45,079 nt of DNA from CAYXVF01 sp964468125 (GTDB lineage Bacteria; Myxococcota; XYA12-FULL-58-9; CAYXVF01), in NCBI GenBank assembly GCA_964468125.1, contig CAYXVF010000047.1, forward strand, positions 1-45,079, read 5' to 3'. Below are positions 32,006-41,715 of the stretch, piece by piece; position 1 is the first letter of the stretch; each line of letters starts with the position of its first letter. A program made the position numbers and the translations under genes. Under the pieces are notes generated by a model. The model was given only the letters and a program-made list of their open reading frames with translations, did no database searches and was not told the origin of the DNA.

Positions 32006-33123
32006 GCCTTCTCCTCAGCACCGGAGCGGCTGTCGCGCGAGATGCCGGCGAGGAGGCCGAGCGCGGCGAGGGTCGCGACGATGTTCGAGCCACCGTAGCT
32101 CACGAGGGGGAGCGGCAGGCCTTTCGTTGGGAGCAGTCCGGTGACGACCCAGAGGTTGAAGAGCGCCGGCACGGCGATGAGCGCAACGATCCCGATCCCG
32201 AGGTAGCGGTCGAAGCTCGCCTCGGCGCGCAGCGCCGCCCGGCTGCCGCGCAGGATCAGCGCGCCAAACAGGAGCAGAAGCAGCAAGACACCGGCAAAGC
32301 CGAGCTCTTCGGCGTAGATGGCGAACACGAAGTCCGTGTGCGCCTCCGGTAGGAAGAAGAGCTTCTGCCGACTTTCACCGAGGCCCCTTCCAAATGGGCC
32401 GCCCGCACCGATCGAAATCAACGCTTCGGTGAGCTGATAGCCGATGCTCCCGCGGTGCTCGATCGGGTCGAGCCAGGCGATGATGCGCTTCAGCCGATAG
32501 CCCTCCATCAGCATCGAGTACACGACGGGCAAACCTGCGAGAAGCAGCGCGAAGACGTAGCGCAGCCGCAAGCCGCCAACGAAGACCATGGCGAGAGCGA
32601 TGGTCTCGGCCACCAGAGCGGTACCGAAATCCGGCTCCAGCACGATCAGGGCGATGGGGAGCTGCACCAGAGCCAGCGGCCCGAGCAGACCGCGCCCCGG
32701 CCGACCCTCTTCCTCGCGCCGCGCGAGCGCCGCGGCGAGGGTGATGACCACCGCGATCTTTGCGATCTCGGACGGCTGCATCGTCAACGCACCGAACCGG
32801 ATCCAGCGACGCGCTCCGCCGGCTTCGTGACCGAGGCCGGGGATCAGCACCGCAACGCAGAGCAACGACACGGCGAGAAGAATCCAGCTCGAGTGGCGGC
32901 GCAGGAGATCGCGCGGCACGTGGGCCGCGAGGAGAAAGGCGAGCGCACCGACCGCGATCCGGGTCGCCTGGGCCGACAGGAAGTGCGTGCTCGAGTCGTA
33001 GTTGCGCGATGCGAACACGGCGCTGCTGCTGTAGACCATGATGAGCCCGATCCCCACGAGCGCACCGATCGCTGCGAGGAGAAAGCCGTCGATCCGCGGC
33101 TCCGTTGCCACCCGCGTACTCAT
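32002..33123 (-). CDS. ftsW: SEDS peptidoglycan polymerase FtsW
   Basis: FtsW is the SEDS-family glycosyltransferase that polymerises lipid II at the septum with FtsI. The 373-residue protein has about ten transmembrane helices, starting GFLLAAIGALVGIGLIMVYS. Family segments are ARRWIRFGALTMQPSEIAKI, LEPDFGTALV (with the essential Asp), GYQLTEALISIGAGGPFGRGLGES, FLPEAHTDFVFAIYAEELGF and LPLVSYGGSNI. The order of helices and the large periplasmic loop are normal. ATG start in an ATGA overlap with murD; its stop overlaps murG. Confidence 0.96.
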   Translation of the reverse strand: MSTRVATEPRIDGFLLAAIGALVGIGLIMVYSSSAVFASRNYDSSTHFLSAQATRIAVGALAFLLAAHVPRDLLRRHSSWILLAVSLLCVAVLIPGLGHEAGGARRWIRFGALTMQPSEIAKIAVVITLAAALARREEEGRPGRGLLGPLALVQLPIALIVLEPDFGTALVAETIALAMVFVGGLRLRYVFALLLAGLPVVYSMLMEGYRLKRIIAWLDPIEHRGSIGYQLTEALISIGAGGPFGRGLGESRQKLFFLPEAHTDFVFAIYAEELGFAGVLLLLLLFGALILRGSRAALRAEASFDRYLGIGIVALIAVPALFNLWVVTGLLPTKGLPLPLVSYGGSNIVATLAALGLLAGISRDSRSGAEEKA

Positions 33124-34511
33124 CGTGTCCTCTCGACTCCTGCCAAACGCGCCACCGCGGAGCGAAAGGCGTCGCCCCGTTCCCGGTAGTTGTCGAATTC
33201 ATCGAAACTCGAGCAGGCCGGTGCTAGAAGAACGACGTCGCCGGCCTCCGCGAGGCTCACCGCGCGCTCGAAGGCGTCCCTAAAGCCACTCACAGACTCA
33301 GTCGGCACCACCGTCGAAAGCGCGGCGAGCAATCCCTCGCGCGCCGCGCCGTAGCATAGAGCGACCTTGACCCGGCTCTGGACCGCATCACGCAGCTTCG
33401 CGTAGCCCCCGCCTTTTTCGACACCGCCCGCCAAGAGCACGACCGGTCGCTCCATCGCGGCGACGGCAGTGGCCGCAGCGTCGTCGTTCGTCGCCTTGGA
33501 GTCGTTGATGAAGCGGACCCCCTGCATCTCGCCGACGAGCTCCAGTCGATCGGAAAGACCGACAAAGCTCGAGTAACCCGAGAAATCCTCGACTCCGGCG
33601 GCACAGGCACAGGCGAGTGCAGCCATGCCGTTTTCCAGGTTGTGACGGCCGGGGAGGCGCGAATTGCGGGGCTCGAAACCATCGAGCTTCCCTGCTGCGC
33701 CCCAACCGCGGATGCGCCCCTCGCTGAACGTCACCCCGTCGGGGCTCGGGAGAGTCTCGTCCTCCGATGAGAACCACCAAACCGTCGCGGACGTGCGCTC
33801 GGCGAGGCGTGCAGACTCCGGGTCCCGAGCGTTCAGAACCGCTACGTCGTCTGCTCCGAGATTCTCGACCAAACGGGATTTCGCGAGGGCGTAGTCCTCG
33901 AATCGGTCGTAGCGCTCGCCGTGATCGGGCGTGATGTTGAGGACAGCCCCCACGCTGAAGCGCGCGCGGTAGGCGGTTTCCAGCTGAAAGCTCGACAGCT
34001 CGACGACGAAGAGCTCCGGGTCGACGATTTCGTCGCGCCAGGACACCAGCGGGGTTCCGAGATTGCCTCCGACGAACGCACGGACACCCGCCGCACGCGC
34101 GATGTGCCCGGTCCACGCGGTGGTCGTGCTCTTGCCGTTGGTGCCGGTGATCGCAATCGAGGGCGCGGGGAGCGCACCGACCAACTCGAGCTCACCGAAG
34201 ACGGGAACCCCACGGCTGAGGACCCTCTGCACCATCGGCTGCCGTGGATCGGCTCCGGGCGAGATGATCACTGCGTCGCAGTCGTCGAACGCGTCGTCGC
34301 TCTCCGCTCGAGGCTCCAAAGCCAATCCAGCCACATCGACGTCCGCGCGTCGGTCGACGACTACGAGCTCGAAGCCCCGCAGGTTTGCTTCCTCCGCCAT
34401 GGCGCGTCCCGCGACGCCAAAGCCGAGCAGGCCCAGACGCTGACCTCGTGGGTCCGCCAGGAGAGCGTCGAGGCGACCCATGGCCGCGCTGCTGAGGGTG
34501 AGACGACTCAT
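33120..34511 (-). CDS. murD: UDP-N-acetylmuramoyl-L-alanine--D-glutamate ligase
   Basis: MurD adds D-glutamate to UDP-MurNAc-L-Ala. The 463-residue Mur ligase has the N-terminal LGLLGFGVAGRAMAEE, AVIISPGADPRQP, the P-loop SIAITGTNGKSTTTAWTGHI, VGGNLGTPLV, VELSSFQLET, LNITPDHGERYDRFEDYALAK and the C-terminal FINDSKATNDDAAATAVA followed by VLLAGGVEKGGGYAKL. These match MurD rather than other Mur ligases (SSFQL and DSKATN are diagnostic). ATG start overlaps the mraY stop by four bases; the murD stop overlaps the ftsW start by four bases. Confidence 0.97.
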   Translation of the reverse strand: MSRLTLSSAAMGRLDALLADPRGQRLGLLGFGVAGRAMAEEANLRGFELVVVDRRADVDVAGLALEPRAESDDAFDDCDAVIISPGADPRQPMVQRVLSRGVPVFGELELVGALPAPSIAITGTNGKSTTTAWTGHIARAAGVRAFVGGNLGTPLVSWRDEIVDPELFVVELSSFQLETAYRARFSVGAVLNITPDHGERYDRFEDYALAKSRLVENLGADDVAVLNARDPESARLAERTSATVWWFSSEDETLPSPDGVTFSEGRIRGWGAAGKLDGFEPRNSRLPGRHNLENGMAALACACAAGVEDFSGYSSFVGLSDRLELVGEMQGVRFINDSKATNDDAAATAVAAMERPVVLLAGGVEKGGGYAKLRDAVQSRVKVALCYGAAREGLLAALSTVVPTESVSGFRDAFERAVSLAEAGDVVLLAPACSSFDEFDNYRERGDAFRSAVARLAGVERTR

Positions 34512-35653
34512 CGCAGTTTCAACGTCACCAATCCGAAGAGGGCCAACATGATCGACGCGATCCAGAAGCGGACGATGATCTTCGGCTCGGCCACCCCCTG
34601 CAGCTCGAAGTGGTGGTGGATCGGTGCCATGCGAAACACCCGACGCTTGAACATCTTGTAGCTCGCCACCTGGGTAATGACACTCAGTGCCTCAAGCAGG
34701 AAGACTCCATGAATGATCGCACTCAAGAATTCGTTCTTGGTCAGGACCGCTATCGTTCCGAGGCCACCACCAAGCGAAAGAGAGCCGACATCTCCCATGA
34801 AAACGGTCGCCGGGAAGGTGTTGAACCAGAGAAAGCCGATCCCAGCGCCGGCGATCGCCGCGCACACGACAGCGAGCTCGCTCACCCCGGGCACAAAGGG
34901 AATGTTCAGGTAACGCGCGAGATTGAAGTCGACCCAGGTGCCATCTGTGTTGAAGGTGATCACGAGGCCAGCGACGTAGGCGAGCACGAGGAAGGTCGCG
35001 GCACTCACAATCGTCGGTCCGATCGCCAGGCCATCGAGCCCGTCGGTGAGATTCACCGCGTTGCTCGTCCCGATGATCACGAACAGAACGAAAGGCACAT
35101 AGAGCCAACCGACGTCCGGGTGGAAGCGGCTGACCGCAACAAAAGGAAATGCGATACGGGTGTCGAACTCGAAGCCCGCGCCAGGGATGAGACCATCATG
35201 GGCGGCCCAGAGCAGTCCCACCACGGAAAGCAGCACCGCCAGCTGCCACAGAAGCTTGTATCGGCCGGAGAGTCCCTTTGAGTTCTTCTTGCGAATTTTG
35301 CGGTAGTCGTCGACGAAGCCGATGGCGCCGAAACCAAGGAGGACGATCAGGACGGACCAGACCAGGACGTTGCTCAGGTCGGACCAGAGCAAGGAAGCGG
35401 ACAGCACCGAGAACAGGATGAAGAGCCCGCCCATGGTCGGAGTACCGCTCTTCTTCTGGTGCTGCTCCGGTGTATCCTCGCGCACGTTGCTGACGCCATG
35501 CTGAAACGCTCTCAGCCACTCGATGAAGCGGGGAAAGAGCCAGAGGGTGAGGAGAAGCGCGGTCAGCGCCGCGGCGGGGATCCGGAAGGACGGATACTGA
35601 AACACCCGAAACGGACCCGGATCTGCCATGCGCGAAAACAACTGGTAGAGCAT
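34508..35653 (-). CDS. mraY: phospho-N-acetylmuramoyl-pentapeptide transferase
   Basis: MraY moves phospho-MurNAc-pentapeptide from UDP to undecaprenyl phosphate, giving lipid I in the inner membrane. The 381-residue protein has ten predicted helices. Active-site motifs are GFVDDYRKI (Asp pair), GTSNAVNLTDGLDGLAIGP, FMGDVGSLSLGG and the C-terminal FRMAPIHHHFELQGVAEPKI with the HHH cluster. GTPTMGGLFILFS lies in the early region. Length is normal. The start ATG shares one base with the murF stop (TGATG), and the stop overlaps murD. Confidence 0.98.
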   Translation of the reverse strand: MLYQLFSRMADPGPFRVFQYPSFRIPAAALTALLLTLWLFPRFIEWLRAFQHGVSNVREDTPEQHQKKSGTPTMGGLFILFSVLSASLLWSDLSNVLVWSVLIVLLGFGAIGFVDDYRKIRKKNSKGLSGRYKLLWQLAVLLSVVGLLWAAHDGLIPGAGFEFDTRIAFPFVAVSRFHPDVGWLYVPFVLFVIIGTSNAVNLTDGLDGLAIGPTIVSAATFLVLAYVAGLVITFNTDGTWVDFNLARYLNIPFVPGVSELAVVCAAIAGAGIGFLWFNTFPATVFMGDVGSLSLGGGLGTIAVLTKNEFLSAIIHGVFLLEALSVITQVASYKMFKRRVFRMAPIHHHFELQGVAEPKIIVRFWIASIMLALFGLVTLKLR

Positions 35654-37032
35654 CAGTCGCCCCCGCTTTCGATGTGTTCGACCACGCGCTCCATTCGCAT
35701 TCCCCGGCTTCCCTTCACCACGAGCCAGTCTCCTGGCCGAAGCTCGGCGTCCAGCGCGGCGACGAGCGACTCCATGCTCTCGAATGCATCGCCCCGCGCA
35801 CCGGCCGCAGACGCTCCCGCCGCGGTCGCATCGGCAAAGTCACCGAGGGCCAAGACCCACTCGATTCCGTTCTTCACCGCGTTCTCGCCCGTCTCTCGAT
35901 GCAACGCCCGTGCCTGCTCTCCGAGCTCGAGCATGTCCCCAAGGACCGCGATCTTGCGACCGCCGCTCAGTGACGCGAGCGTTGCAAAAGCCGCCTCCAT
36001 CGATTGTGGATTTGCGTTATAGGAATCGTCGAGGATCGAGACCCCGATCCCGAGATCACGCCGGATCACCAATCGAGACCCCGGCAAGACCACCGACTCG
36101 AGTGCCCCAACCGCGTCTACCAGATCGACGTCGAGGGCAATGGCTACGGCGACCGCCGCCGCCGCATTCATGGCGTTGTGTACCCCGGGCAGAGGCAGTC
36201 GCGCGCGGTGTCGGGCGCCCGCGACTTCGATCTCGAGCGTGATGCCCGCCGCTTCCGCCCGGGCGTCGATCAGACGGACCTCCGCGTCGCCAGCCCGGCC
36301 AAACCGGATCTGGCGCTGACCGTGAAGGAGCGGGACGGAGACGGACTGCACGAGCGTGTCGTCCGCGTTCACCACCGCGACCGCATCCGCCGGCAAATGC
36401 TCGTAGAGCTCACCTTTCGCCCGGGCGATGTTTTCGAGGGAGCCTAGTTTTTCGATGTGAGCCGGTCCCACCAGGGTGATCAGCCCAACATCGGGCTCGG
36501 CGATACGGGTGAGCTCCGCGATCTCGTGGCGCTCGTTCATGCCCATCTCCACCACCGCCGCCCATTCGTCCGCCCAGTCGAAGAGCGTGAGGGGAACACC
36601 GATGCGGTTGTTGAGGTTGCCCCGGGTCTTGTGGGGCGTGCCCTTCGGCGAGAGCGCAGCGGCGACAAGCTCTTTGGTGGTGGTCTTACCGTTGGATCCG
36701 GTGATTCCAACGACGGGACCTCCGTGCAGCCGCCGAATGTGGCGAGCGATGCGGCCGAGCGCGACCAACGTATCATCGACAATAATGAGTGGCAGAGGGG
36801 CCTCGTCAGCCGCACCACGCGCGTCCACGACCGCGGCGAGGGCGCCCGCGTCCTTTGCCTGCTGCAGAAAGGCATGCCCATCAAAGCGCTCACCACGCAG
36901 CGCCACGAAGAGGCTGCCAGGCGGCAGGGACCGAGTGTCGGTCCCCACCGCCTGGACCTCATTTGGGAGCCCCCCTCCAGGGCTTTGTCCCTCGGCGGCT
37001 CGCGCAAGCGCGCCGAGATCCCACGAAGCCAT
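35653..37032 (-). CDS. murF: UDP-MurNAc-tripeptide--D-alanyl-D-alanine ligase
   Basis: MurF attaches the D-Ala-D-Ala dipeptide to complete UDP-MurNAc-pentapeptide. The 459-residue protein has an N-terminal domain with VGTDTRSLPPGSLFVALRGERFDGHAF, the ATP loop VVGITGSNGKTTTKELVAAAL, RGNLNNRIGVPLTLF, VEMGMNERHEIAELTRI, and in the C-terminal domain ILDDSYNANPQSMEAAFATL and GRKIAVLGDMLELGE. SYNANP and GDMLELG are diagnostic for MurF. ATG start, three bases after the murE stop. Its substrate dipeptide would come from Ddl, which is not encoded in this cluster. Confidence 0.97.
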   Translation of the reverse strand: MASWDLGALARAAEGQSPGGGLPNEVQAVGTDTRSLPPGSLFVALRGERFDGHAFLQQAKDAGALAAVVDARGAADEAPLPLIIVDDTLVALGRIARHIRRLHGGPVVGITGSNGKTTTKELVAAALSPKGTPHKTRGNLNNRIGVPLTLFDWADEWAAVVEMGMNERHEIAELTRIAEPDVGLITLVGPAHIEKLGSLENIARAKGELYEHLPADAVAVVNADDTLVQSVSVPLLHGQRQIRFGRAGDAEVRLIDARAEAAGITLEIEVAGARHRARLPLPGVHNAMNAAAAVAVAIALDVDLVDAVGALESVVLPGSRLVIRRDLGIGVSILDDSYNANPQSMEAAFATLASLSGGRKIAVLGDMLELGEQARALHRETGENAVKNGIEWVLALGDFADATAAGASAAGARGDAFESMESLVAALDAELRPGDWLVVKGSRGMRMERVVEHIESGGD

Positions 37033-37035
37033 GTC

Positions 37036-38490
37036 CTAGCCTCCAAGCGCGGACAGCACGCCCCTCGCGACCTCTCGGTCATCGAAGTGCCGCCGCTCAT
37101 CTCCAACGATCTGGTAGTCCTCGTGTCCTTTGCCCGCGATCAGTACGACGTCCTCCCGGCTCGCTGCGCGGATCGCTGCTCCGATCGCGCTCGCGCGATC
37201 GAGAATCACATCGTAGTTCTCGCCCCGTCGGCCACCCGCGTTACCGAGTCCGCGCTCCACGGCCCGGGCGATCAGCATCGGGTCTTCGCTCCGCGGATTG
37301 TCATTCGTCACGTAGGTGAAGCTCGCGCCCTGTGCAGCCGCCGCCCCCATCGCAGGTCGCTTGCCCGCGTCCCGGTCGCCGCCACACCCCATGACGCAGA
37401 GCACACGTCCGGGGGTGAGAGGCCGAAGCACCGCGAGGGCCTTCTCGAGGGCATCGGGCGTGTGCGCGTAATCCACGAACACGAGCGGTTGACCCGGCTC
37501 GCTCACACGCTCGAGCCGCCCTGGGACCGCGTTGACGTGCGCGATCCCGGTGGCGACGCTCTCCGAGCTGATACCGAGAGCGAGCCCGGTCGCTACGGCC
37601 GCCAAGACGTTCGATACGTTGAACTCGCCAACCAGTGGCGACCGCACTTCAAAGTTCTCGCCCGCGCAACGAATCGTCGCGCGAATCCCGTCGATGTCGT
37701 GTTCCACTTCGTCCATGGTCACCCGGGCGTCCGCCGCGAGACCGTACGTCCAGCTCTCCGGGTCAACGAGCCTACGACCGTAAGCGTCATCGATGTTTAG
37801 CACGGAAACCCCGCCCGCCTTGCGTCGCTCCCGGAAGAGCATCGCCTTGGCCTCGAAGTAGGCTTCCATCGTGTCGTGGTAGTCGAGATGGTCGCGACTC
37901 AGATTCGTGAACACCGCCGCATCAAAGGAGACCCCCGCCACTCGGTGTTGGTGCAACGCGTGAGAGCTGACTTCCATCGCAAGCGCGTCTGTCCCGTCAT
38001 CGACCAGCTCGCGGAGCATTCGCGCGAGCTCTAACGGTCCAGGGGTCGTCAATCCCGTCTCGAGGCGAACGCCGCCGCGGCGAAGTCCCAAGGTCCCCAG
38101 GACCGCCGTGTCTTTCCCCGCGGCGGCGAGCACGCCGCCGAGAAGCGTTGCGACCGTTGTCTTTCCGTTCGTCCCGGTCACCCCAACTACGGTCATCGCG
38201 TCGTCGGGTGCGCCGTAGAAACGTCGCGCAGCGAGCGCAAACGCTCGGCGACTGTCTTCGACCTGCACCCGGGGCACGGGAACATCGAGGGCACGCTCGA
38301 CCATCACCGCAACGGCCCCCTGCTCGACCGCGGACGCGACGAAGCGGTGACCGTCGAGGCGAGTTCCGGGAATCGCGACGAAAAACGTGCCCGGCGCCAC
38401 CACCCGTGAGTCCGAGGTGATCGCGCGGATCTCCACGTCGCTCCCGTCGAGGCGATGCTCAAAATCCTTGAGGAGAGTGCTCAGCATCAT
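37036..38490 (-). CDS. murE: UDP-MurNAc-L-Ala-D-Glu--2,6-diaminopimelate ligase
   Basis: MurE adds the third stem-peptide residue. The 484-residue protein shows ITSDSRVVAPGTFFVAIPGTRLDGH (uridine domain), the P-loop VVGVTGTNGKTTVATLLGG, TTPGPLELARML, AMEVSSHALHQHRVAGVSFD, FTNLSRDHLDYHDTMEAYF and VDYAHTPDALEKAL. The substrate motif TNDNPRSEDP, with DNPR, indicates meso-diaminopimelate rather than lysine, as expected for a Gram-negative wall. Two consecutive ATG codons are possible starts; the first overlaps the ftsI stop in ATGA. Confidence 0.98.
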   Translation of the reverse strand: MMLSTLLKDFEHRLDGSDVEIRAITSDSRVVAPGTFFVAIPGTRLDGHRFVASAVEQGAVAVMVERALDVPVPRVQVEDSRRAFALAARRFYGAPDDAMTVVGVTGTNGKTTVATLLGGVLAAAGKDTAVLGTLGLRRGGVRLETGLTTPGPLELARMLRELVDDGTDALAMEVSSHALHQHRVAGVSFDAAVFTNLSRDHLDYHDTMEAYFEAKAMLFRERRKAGGVSVLNIDDAYGRRLVDPESWTYGLAADARVTMDEVEHDIDGIRATIRCAGENFEVRSPLVGEFNVSNVLAAVATGLALGISSESVATGIAHVNAVPGRLERVSEPGQPLVFVDYAHTPDALEKALAVLRPLTPGRVLCVMGCGGDRDAGKRPAMGAAAAQGASFTYVTNDNPRSEDPMLIARAVERGLGNAGGRRGENYDVILDRASAIGAAIRAASREDVVLIAGKGHEDYQIVGDERRHFDDREVARGVLSALGG

Positions 38491-40463
38491 CGCGACTCCC
38501 CCGGAGCGGCGAGAGTGAGGACGAGTCCGCCTCGCACGGGCTGTCCGGGGCTCGGTTTTTGAGCCACTACCACTCCGCTACCTTCGATCGAGAGCGGGAC
38601 CCGAAGGCTCGCCCGGGCATAGCGCTCCACCGCCTGGTGTGCGGTCATGCCAATGAATGACGGAGTTCCACCCTTTGCGGCGGCCAGGGCTGCTTGCAGC
38701 GCCGCCTCGTGTCCACTCGGAAGTGCACCCGAGGCCTCCTCGGGTACGACCTCGGAGACCGCGTCCGCGGGGATCAAGGAGTCGTCGGGTACGCGGCCGA
38801 GCTCCCGCATGGTGTCACTCGCCACTTGCGAGAAGATTGGTGCGGCGACCGCGCCACCTCCGTGAACGGGCTTCGGGTCGTCGATCGCCACGACGATTAC
38901 GACCGCCGGGTCATCGGCGGGAACAAACCCGGCGAACACGGAAATGAAAGCCTCGTTCGAGTAGCCGCCGCTGATGCGGTCGATCTTCTGAGCTGTTCCC
39001 GTCTTGCCCGCGACCGCATAGCCCTCGATCTGCGCTCGCGTACCCGTGCCACCGGGCCCGGTGGCGAGCTGAAGAGCCCGACGCAAACGAGCGGTCGCTC
39101 CCCGGGAGAATACGCGCCGCATCTTCTGAGGAGGTCGGGCCTGCTCCCCTTCGGGTCCAAGCAGCGCATCAACGAGTCTCGGCTCCAGGTAGACACCGTC
39201 GGCCGCGAGAGTACGGTAAGCGGCGGCAAGCTGTATGGCGCTAACGGCCACTCCGTGTCCGAATGAGATGTTGGCGAGACCAACGTCGCTCCAACTCTCG
39301 TGCTTACGAACGATGCCCGCGGTCTCCCCGGGAAGCTCGATGCCCGTGCGAACACCGAATCCGAGATCGGACAGGAGCGCGCCGAGCTCCCGGCGACCAA
39401 GACTCTGGCCGACGCGGATCGCGCCGATGTTCGAGGACTTCTGAATGATCGTGTCGAGTCCCAGCCAGCCATAGCCTTTGCCGTCGCGAATCGTGTGTCC
39501 GTCGATTTCGAGGTGGCCGTTCTCGCAGAAAATGATCGCGTTTTCCGCGACAGTCCCGCGGTCGAGGGCCCGGCCGATCACAAAGGGTTTCATGGTCGAG
39601 CCCGGCTCGAAGACGTCGGTTACCGCCCGATTGCGTCGGGTCGATGCATCCGAGGCACCGACTTCGTTCGGATTGAAGCGCGGCTCCACCGCCATCGCGA
39701 GAACATCCGCATCTTTGACTCCGAGCACCACAGCGACTCCGCTGGCCGCATCGAATCGCTTCATCGCGTCGCGCAGAGCGCTCTCGGCCGAGTTCTGGAT
39801 CGATGAGTCGAGGGTGAGACGAACGCTTTGTCCCTTGATCAGCGTATCGCGACTCGCGTCGTCGAAGAGCAGGTAGCGCCCGAGTGCGTCGCGCATCACC
39901 TCGACAGATTTCGGAACCCCGACGAGAATGTCGTCAAAGCGCCGTTCGATCCCTTCGAGACCTCGACCGTCCACGTTGGTGAACCCCAGCACGTGTGCTG
40001 CAAGCTCTCGCTCGGGGTAGTAACGCTTCGGTTCTTTCCGCACGCCGATCCCCACGTAGCGCAGGGCGTGCACCATATCGCGTACCTCCGGGGAACGCTG
40101 GCGGGCGAGCCACACAAAGCTCCGATCGCTCACGAGCCGCTGATAGAGGGTGTGGAAAGATTCGCCGGTGATGCGGGCGAGTTCCTCCGCGTAGCTGCGT
40201 GCGAGGTTGGGATCGATGCGACGGGGCTCGGCAAAGATTGAATAGGTGTCCACCGAGCCAGCGAGGAGTTTCCCGTGTCGGTCCAGGATGTCGCCGCGTG
40301 TACTCGGGATCTCGACTTCGCGGTGCGATTGGCGCTCGGAGAGGCTCGCCAGCTGCTCGTTCGGAGCGAGCTGCAAACAGCCGGCCCGGGCGCCTACCGC
40401 GACCAACCCTGCGGCGAAGACAGCCGTGAGCACACAGGTACGAATCGTCGTCGCTCCGTTCAT
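38487..40463 (-). CDS. ftsI: septal transpeptidase FtsI (PBP3) with PASTA domain
   Basis: FtsI cross-links septal peptidoglycan. The 658-residue protein has an N-terminal membrane anchor (CVLTAVFAAGLVAVGARAG), a pedestal beginning REVEIPSTRGDILDRHGKLLA, and a transpeptidase domain with the active-site SxxK in VFEPGSTMKPF, the SxN in IQKSSNIGAIR and the KTG in VAGKTGTAQK. After a proline-rich linker there is a C-terminal PASTA domain (PSFIGMTAHQAVERYARAS, VVVAQKPSPGQPVRGGLVLTL), which is usual in Firmicutes and some delta-type bacteria but not in E. coli. ATG start overlaps the ftsL stop; stop overlaps murE. Confidence 0.97.
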   Translation of the reverse strand: MNGATTIRTCVLTAVFAAGLVAVGARAGCLQLAPNEQLASLSERQSHREVEIPSTRGDILDRHGKLLAGSVDTYSIFAEPRRIDPNLARSYAEELARITGESFHTLYQRLVSDRSFVWLARQRSPEVRDMVHALRYVGIGVRKEPKRYYPERELAAHVLGFTNVDGRGLEGIERRFDDILVGVPKSVEVMRDALGRYLLFDDASRDTLIKGQSVRLTLDSSIQNSAESALRDAMKRFDAASGVAVVLGVKDADVLAMAVEPRFNPNEVGASDASTRRNRAVTDVFEPGSTMKPFVIGRALDRGTVAENAIIFCENGHLEIDGHTIRDGKGYGWLGLDTIIQKSSNIGAIRVGQSLGRRELGALLSDLGFGVRTGIELPGETAGIVRKHESWSDVGLANISFGHGVAVSAIQLAAAYRTLAADGVYLEPRLVDALLGPEGEQARPPQKMRRVFSRGATARLRRALQLATGPGGTGTRAQIEGYAVAGKTGTAQKIDRISGGYSNEAFISVFAGFVPADDPAVVIVVAIDDPKPVHGGGAVAAPIFSQVASDTMRELGRVPDDSLIPADAVSEVVPEEASGALPSGHEAALQAALAAAKGGTPSFIGMTAHQAVERYARASLRVPLSIEGSGVVVAQKPSPGQPVRGGLVLTLAAPGESR

Positions 40464-40735
40464 GGCTGCACCTCCACCTTCACGACGTAGAGCTGCTGCG
40501 GAGTCATCGGCGCGAGCTTCAGCACCTGAGCCTCCGCCTTCAATCGCTCCGGCGAGCGCAAAGTGGTCAGCTCGACTTCCAAGGCCTTGCGTTCCTTCGC
40601 GAGCGTGCGCGCCCGCTCACGTTCGTCAGCGATCGCATATCCGTGCTCGATCACCGACTGGTGCACCCACACGCGGAGCAGCGCGGCGCCAATGAGCGCG
40701 AGTCCCGCGCCCCCTATGGCGAGTCGGTCGCTCAC
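40460..40735 (-). CDS. ftsL: cell division protein FtsL
   Basis: A 91-residue bitopic protein in the ftsL position. Residues 6-24 (AIGGAGLALIGAALLRVWV) form one transmembrane helix; residues 35-65 (IADERERARTLAKERKALEVELTTLRSPERL) look like the periplasmic leucine-zipper coiled coil that pairs with FtsB. The C-terminal APMTPQQLYVVKVE resembles other FtsL tails. FtsL diverges fast, so identity rests on topology, size and place between rsmH and ftsI. The GTG start overlaps the rsmH stop (GTGA) and the stop overlaps ftsI. Confidence 0.88.
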   Translation of the reverse strand: MSDRLAIGGAGLALIGAALLRVWVHQSVIEHGYAIADERERARTLAKERKALEVELTTLRSPERLKAEAQVLKLAPMTPQQLYVVKVEVQP

Positions 40736-41715
40736 CAGATCTCCTTCTTGCGAATCGCTCGGAGCTTGGCACTGCGCGCACGCGGGTTCTGAGTCACTTC
40801 GTCCTCGGTGGCCACCAGCGGTTTGCGGAACGGCAACTCAAAGGCGAGCTCGCTGTTTTCCGGCGGCAAATACTTCGAGACCGACGGCGCTTCGCTGAGC
40901 TCGCGGAACCGTTGTTTCACCATTCGGTCTTCGAGCGAGTGAAAGGTCAGAACGGCGGCGAAACCACCCGGATTCAGGAGATTGTGAAACACCGCGAGCC
41001 AGCGCTCGAGCTCACCGAGCTCGTCGTTTACCGCAATCCGTAACGCTTGAAAGGTTCGCGTCGCTGGATGAATCCGTCCTCGGGACCCAGGCATCAGACG
41101 CTCGATCAGCTCGGCGAGCGCCCTCGTGCGTGTGGGTTTCTCCGCAACGATTGCACGAGCGAGCCTTCGGGACTGTCGCTCCTCACCGTAGCGCCAAAGA
41201 ATGTCCGCGAGCGCATCGGCCTCGATGCTCGCGATCAACTCGGCAGCACTCTGCCCACGGGTCGGATCCATGCGCATGTCCAGGGGTGCATCGGCACGAA
41301 AGGAAAAGCCGCGCTCGGCGGTGTCGAGCTGGTGCGATGACACTCCGAGGTCCAAGAAGATCGCATCCACGCCAGCGATTCCCAGCTCGACCAGAACCTC
41401 GCTCATTTCCGAGTAGGTCGCTTCGTGAATTGTGACGCGATCTCCAAATTCCTCGAGGCGCTCCGTGGCTGCGCGACGCGCCGCCGGGTCGCGGTCGATG
41501 CCTATGAGTTTCAGGTCCGGGAGCGCCTGAAGCAGCATCGACGCATGGCCGGCACCACCGAGTGTTCCGTCAACCAGCGTCTGGGGGGACGCGGCGACGA
41601 AGAGGCGTTCGACCTGATCCGAAAGGACCGGTTCGTGGTCGAAGTTCATGGCCGGACGCACCTCCCAGACCAGACGCTCACCAACGGTGACCAAATCGAG
41701 GACGCCAAGACTCAT
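40732..41715 (-). CDS. rsmH: 16S rRNA (cytosine-1402-N4) methyltransferase
   Basis: RsmH (MraW) methylates the N4 of C1402 in 16S rRNA using SAM. Signature parts are FDHEPVL at the N-terminus, VDGTLGGAGHASMLLQALP (SAM site), LIGIDRDPAARRAATERL, IFLDLGVSSHQLDTAERGFSFRADAPLDMRMD, RIHPATRTFQALRIAVNDELGEL and AVLTFHSLEDRMVKQRF. Two starts are plausible. The ATG at 41715 (327 residues) sits in an ATGA overlap with the mraZ stop, like almost every junction here, and has GGGGAG eight bases upstream. The ATG at 41649 (305 residues, MNFDHEPVL) matches the usual family start and has GGGAGG about eleven bases upstream. The open frame continues to 42003 inside mraZ and is not used. Confidence 0.95.
   Translation of the reverse strand: MSLGVLDLVTVGERLVWEVRPAMNFDHEPVLSDQVERLFVAASPQTLVDGTLGGAGHASMLLQALPDLKLIGIDRDPAARRAATERLEEFGDRVTIHEATYSEMSEVLVELGIAGVDAIFLDLGVSSHQLDTAERGFSFRADAPLDMRMDPTRGQSAAELIASIEADALADILWRYGEERQSRRLARAIVAEKPTRTRALAELIERLMPGSRGRIHPATRTFQALRIAVNDELGELERWLAVFHNLLNPGGFAAVLTFHSLEDRMVKQRFRELSEAPSVSKYLPPENSELAFELPFRKPLVATEDEVTQNPRARSAKLRAIRKKEIW

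Noticed and set aside
36457..37800. 447-codon plus-strand frame over murE and murF
   Set aside because: Antisense to two strongly conserved Mur ligase genes.
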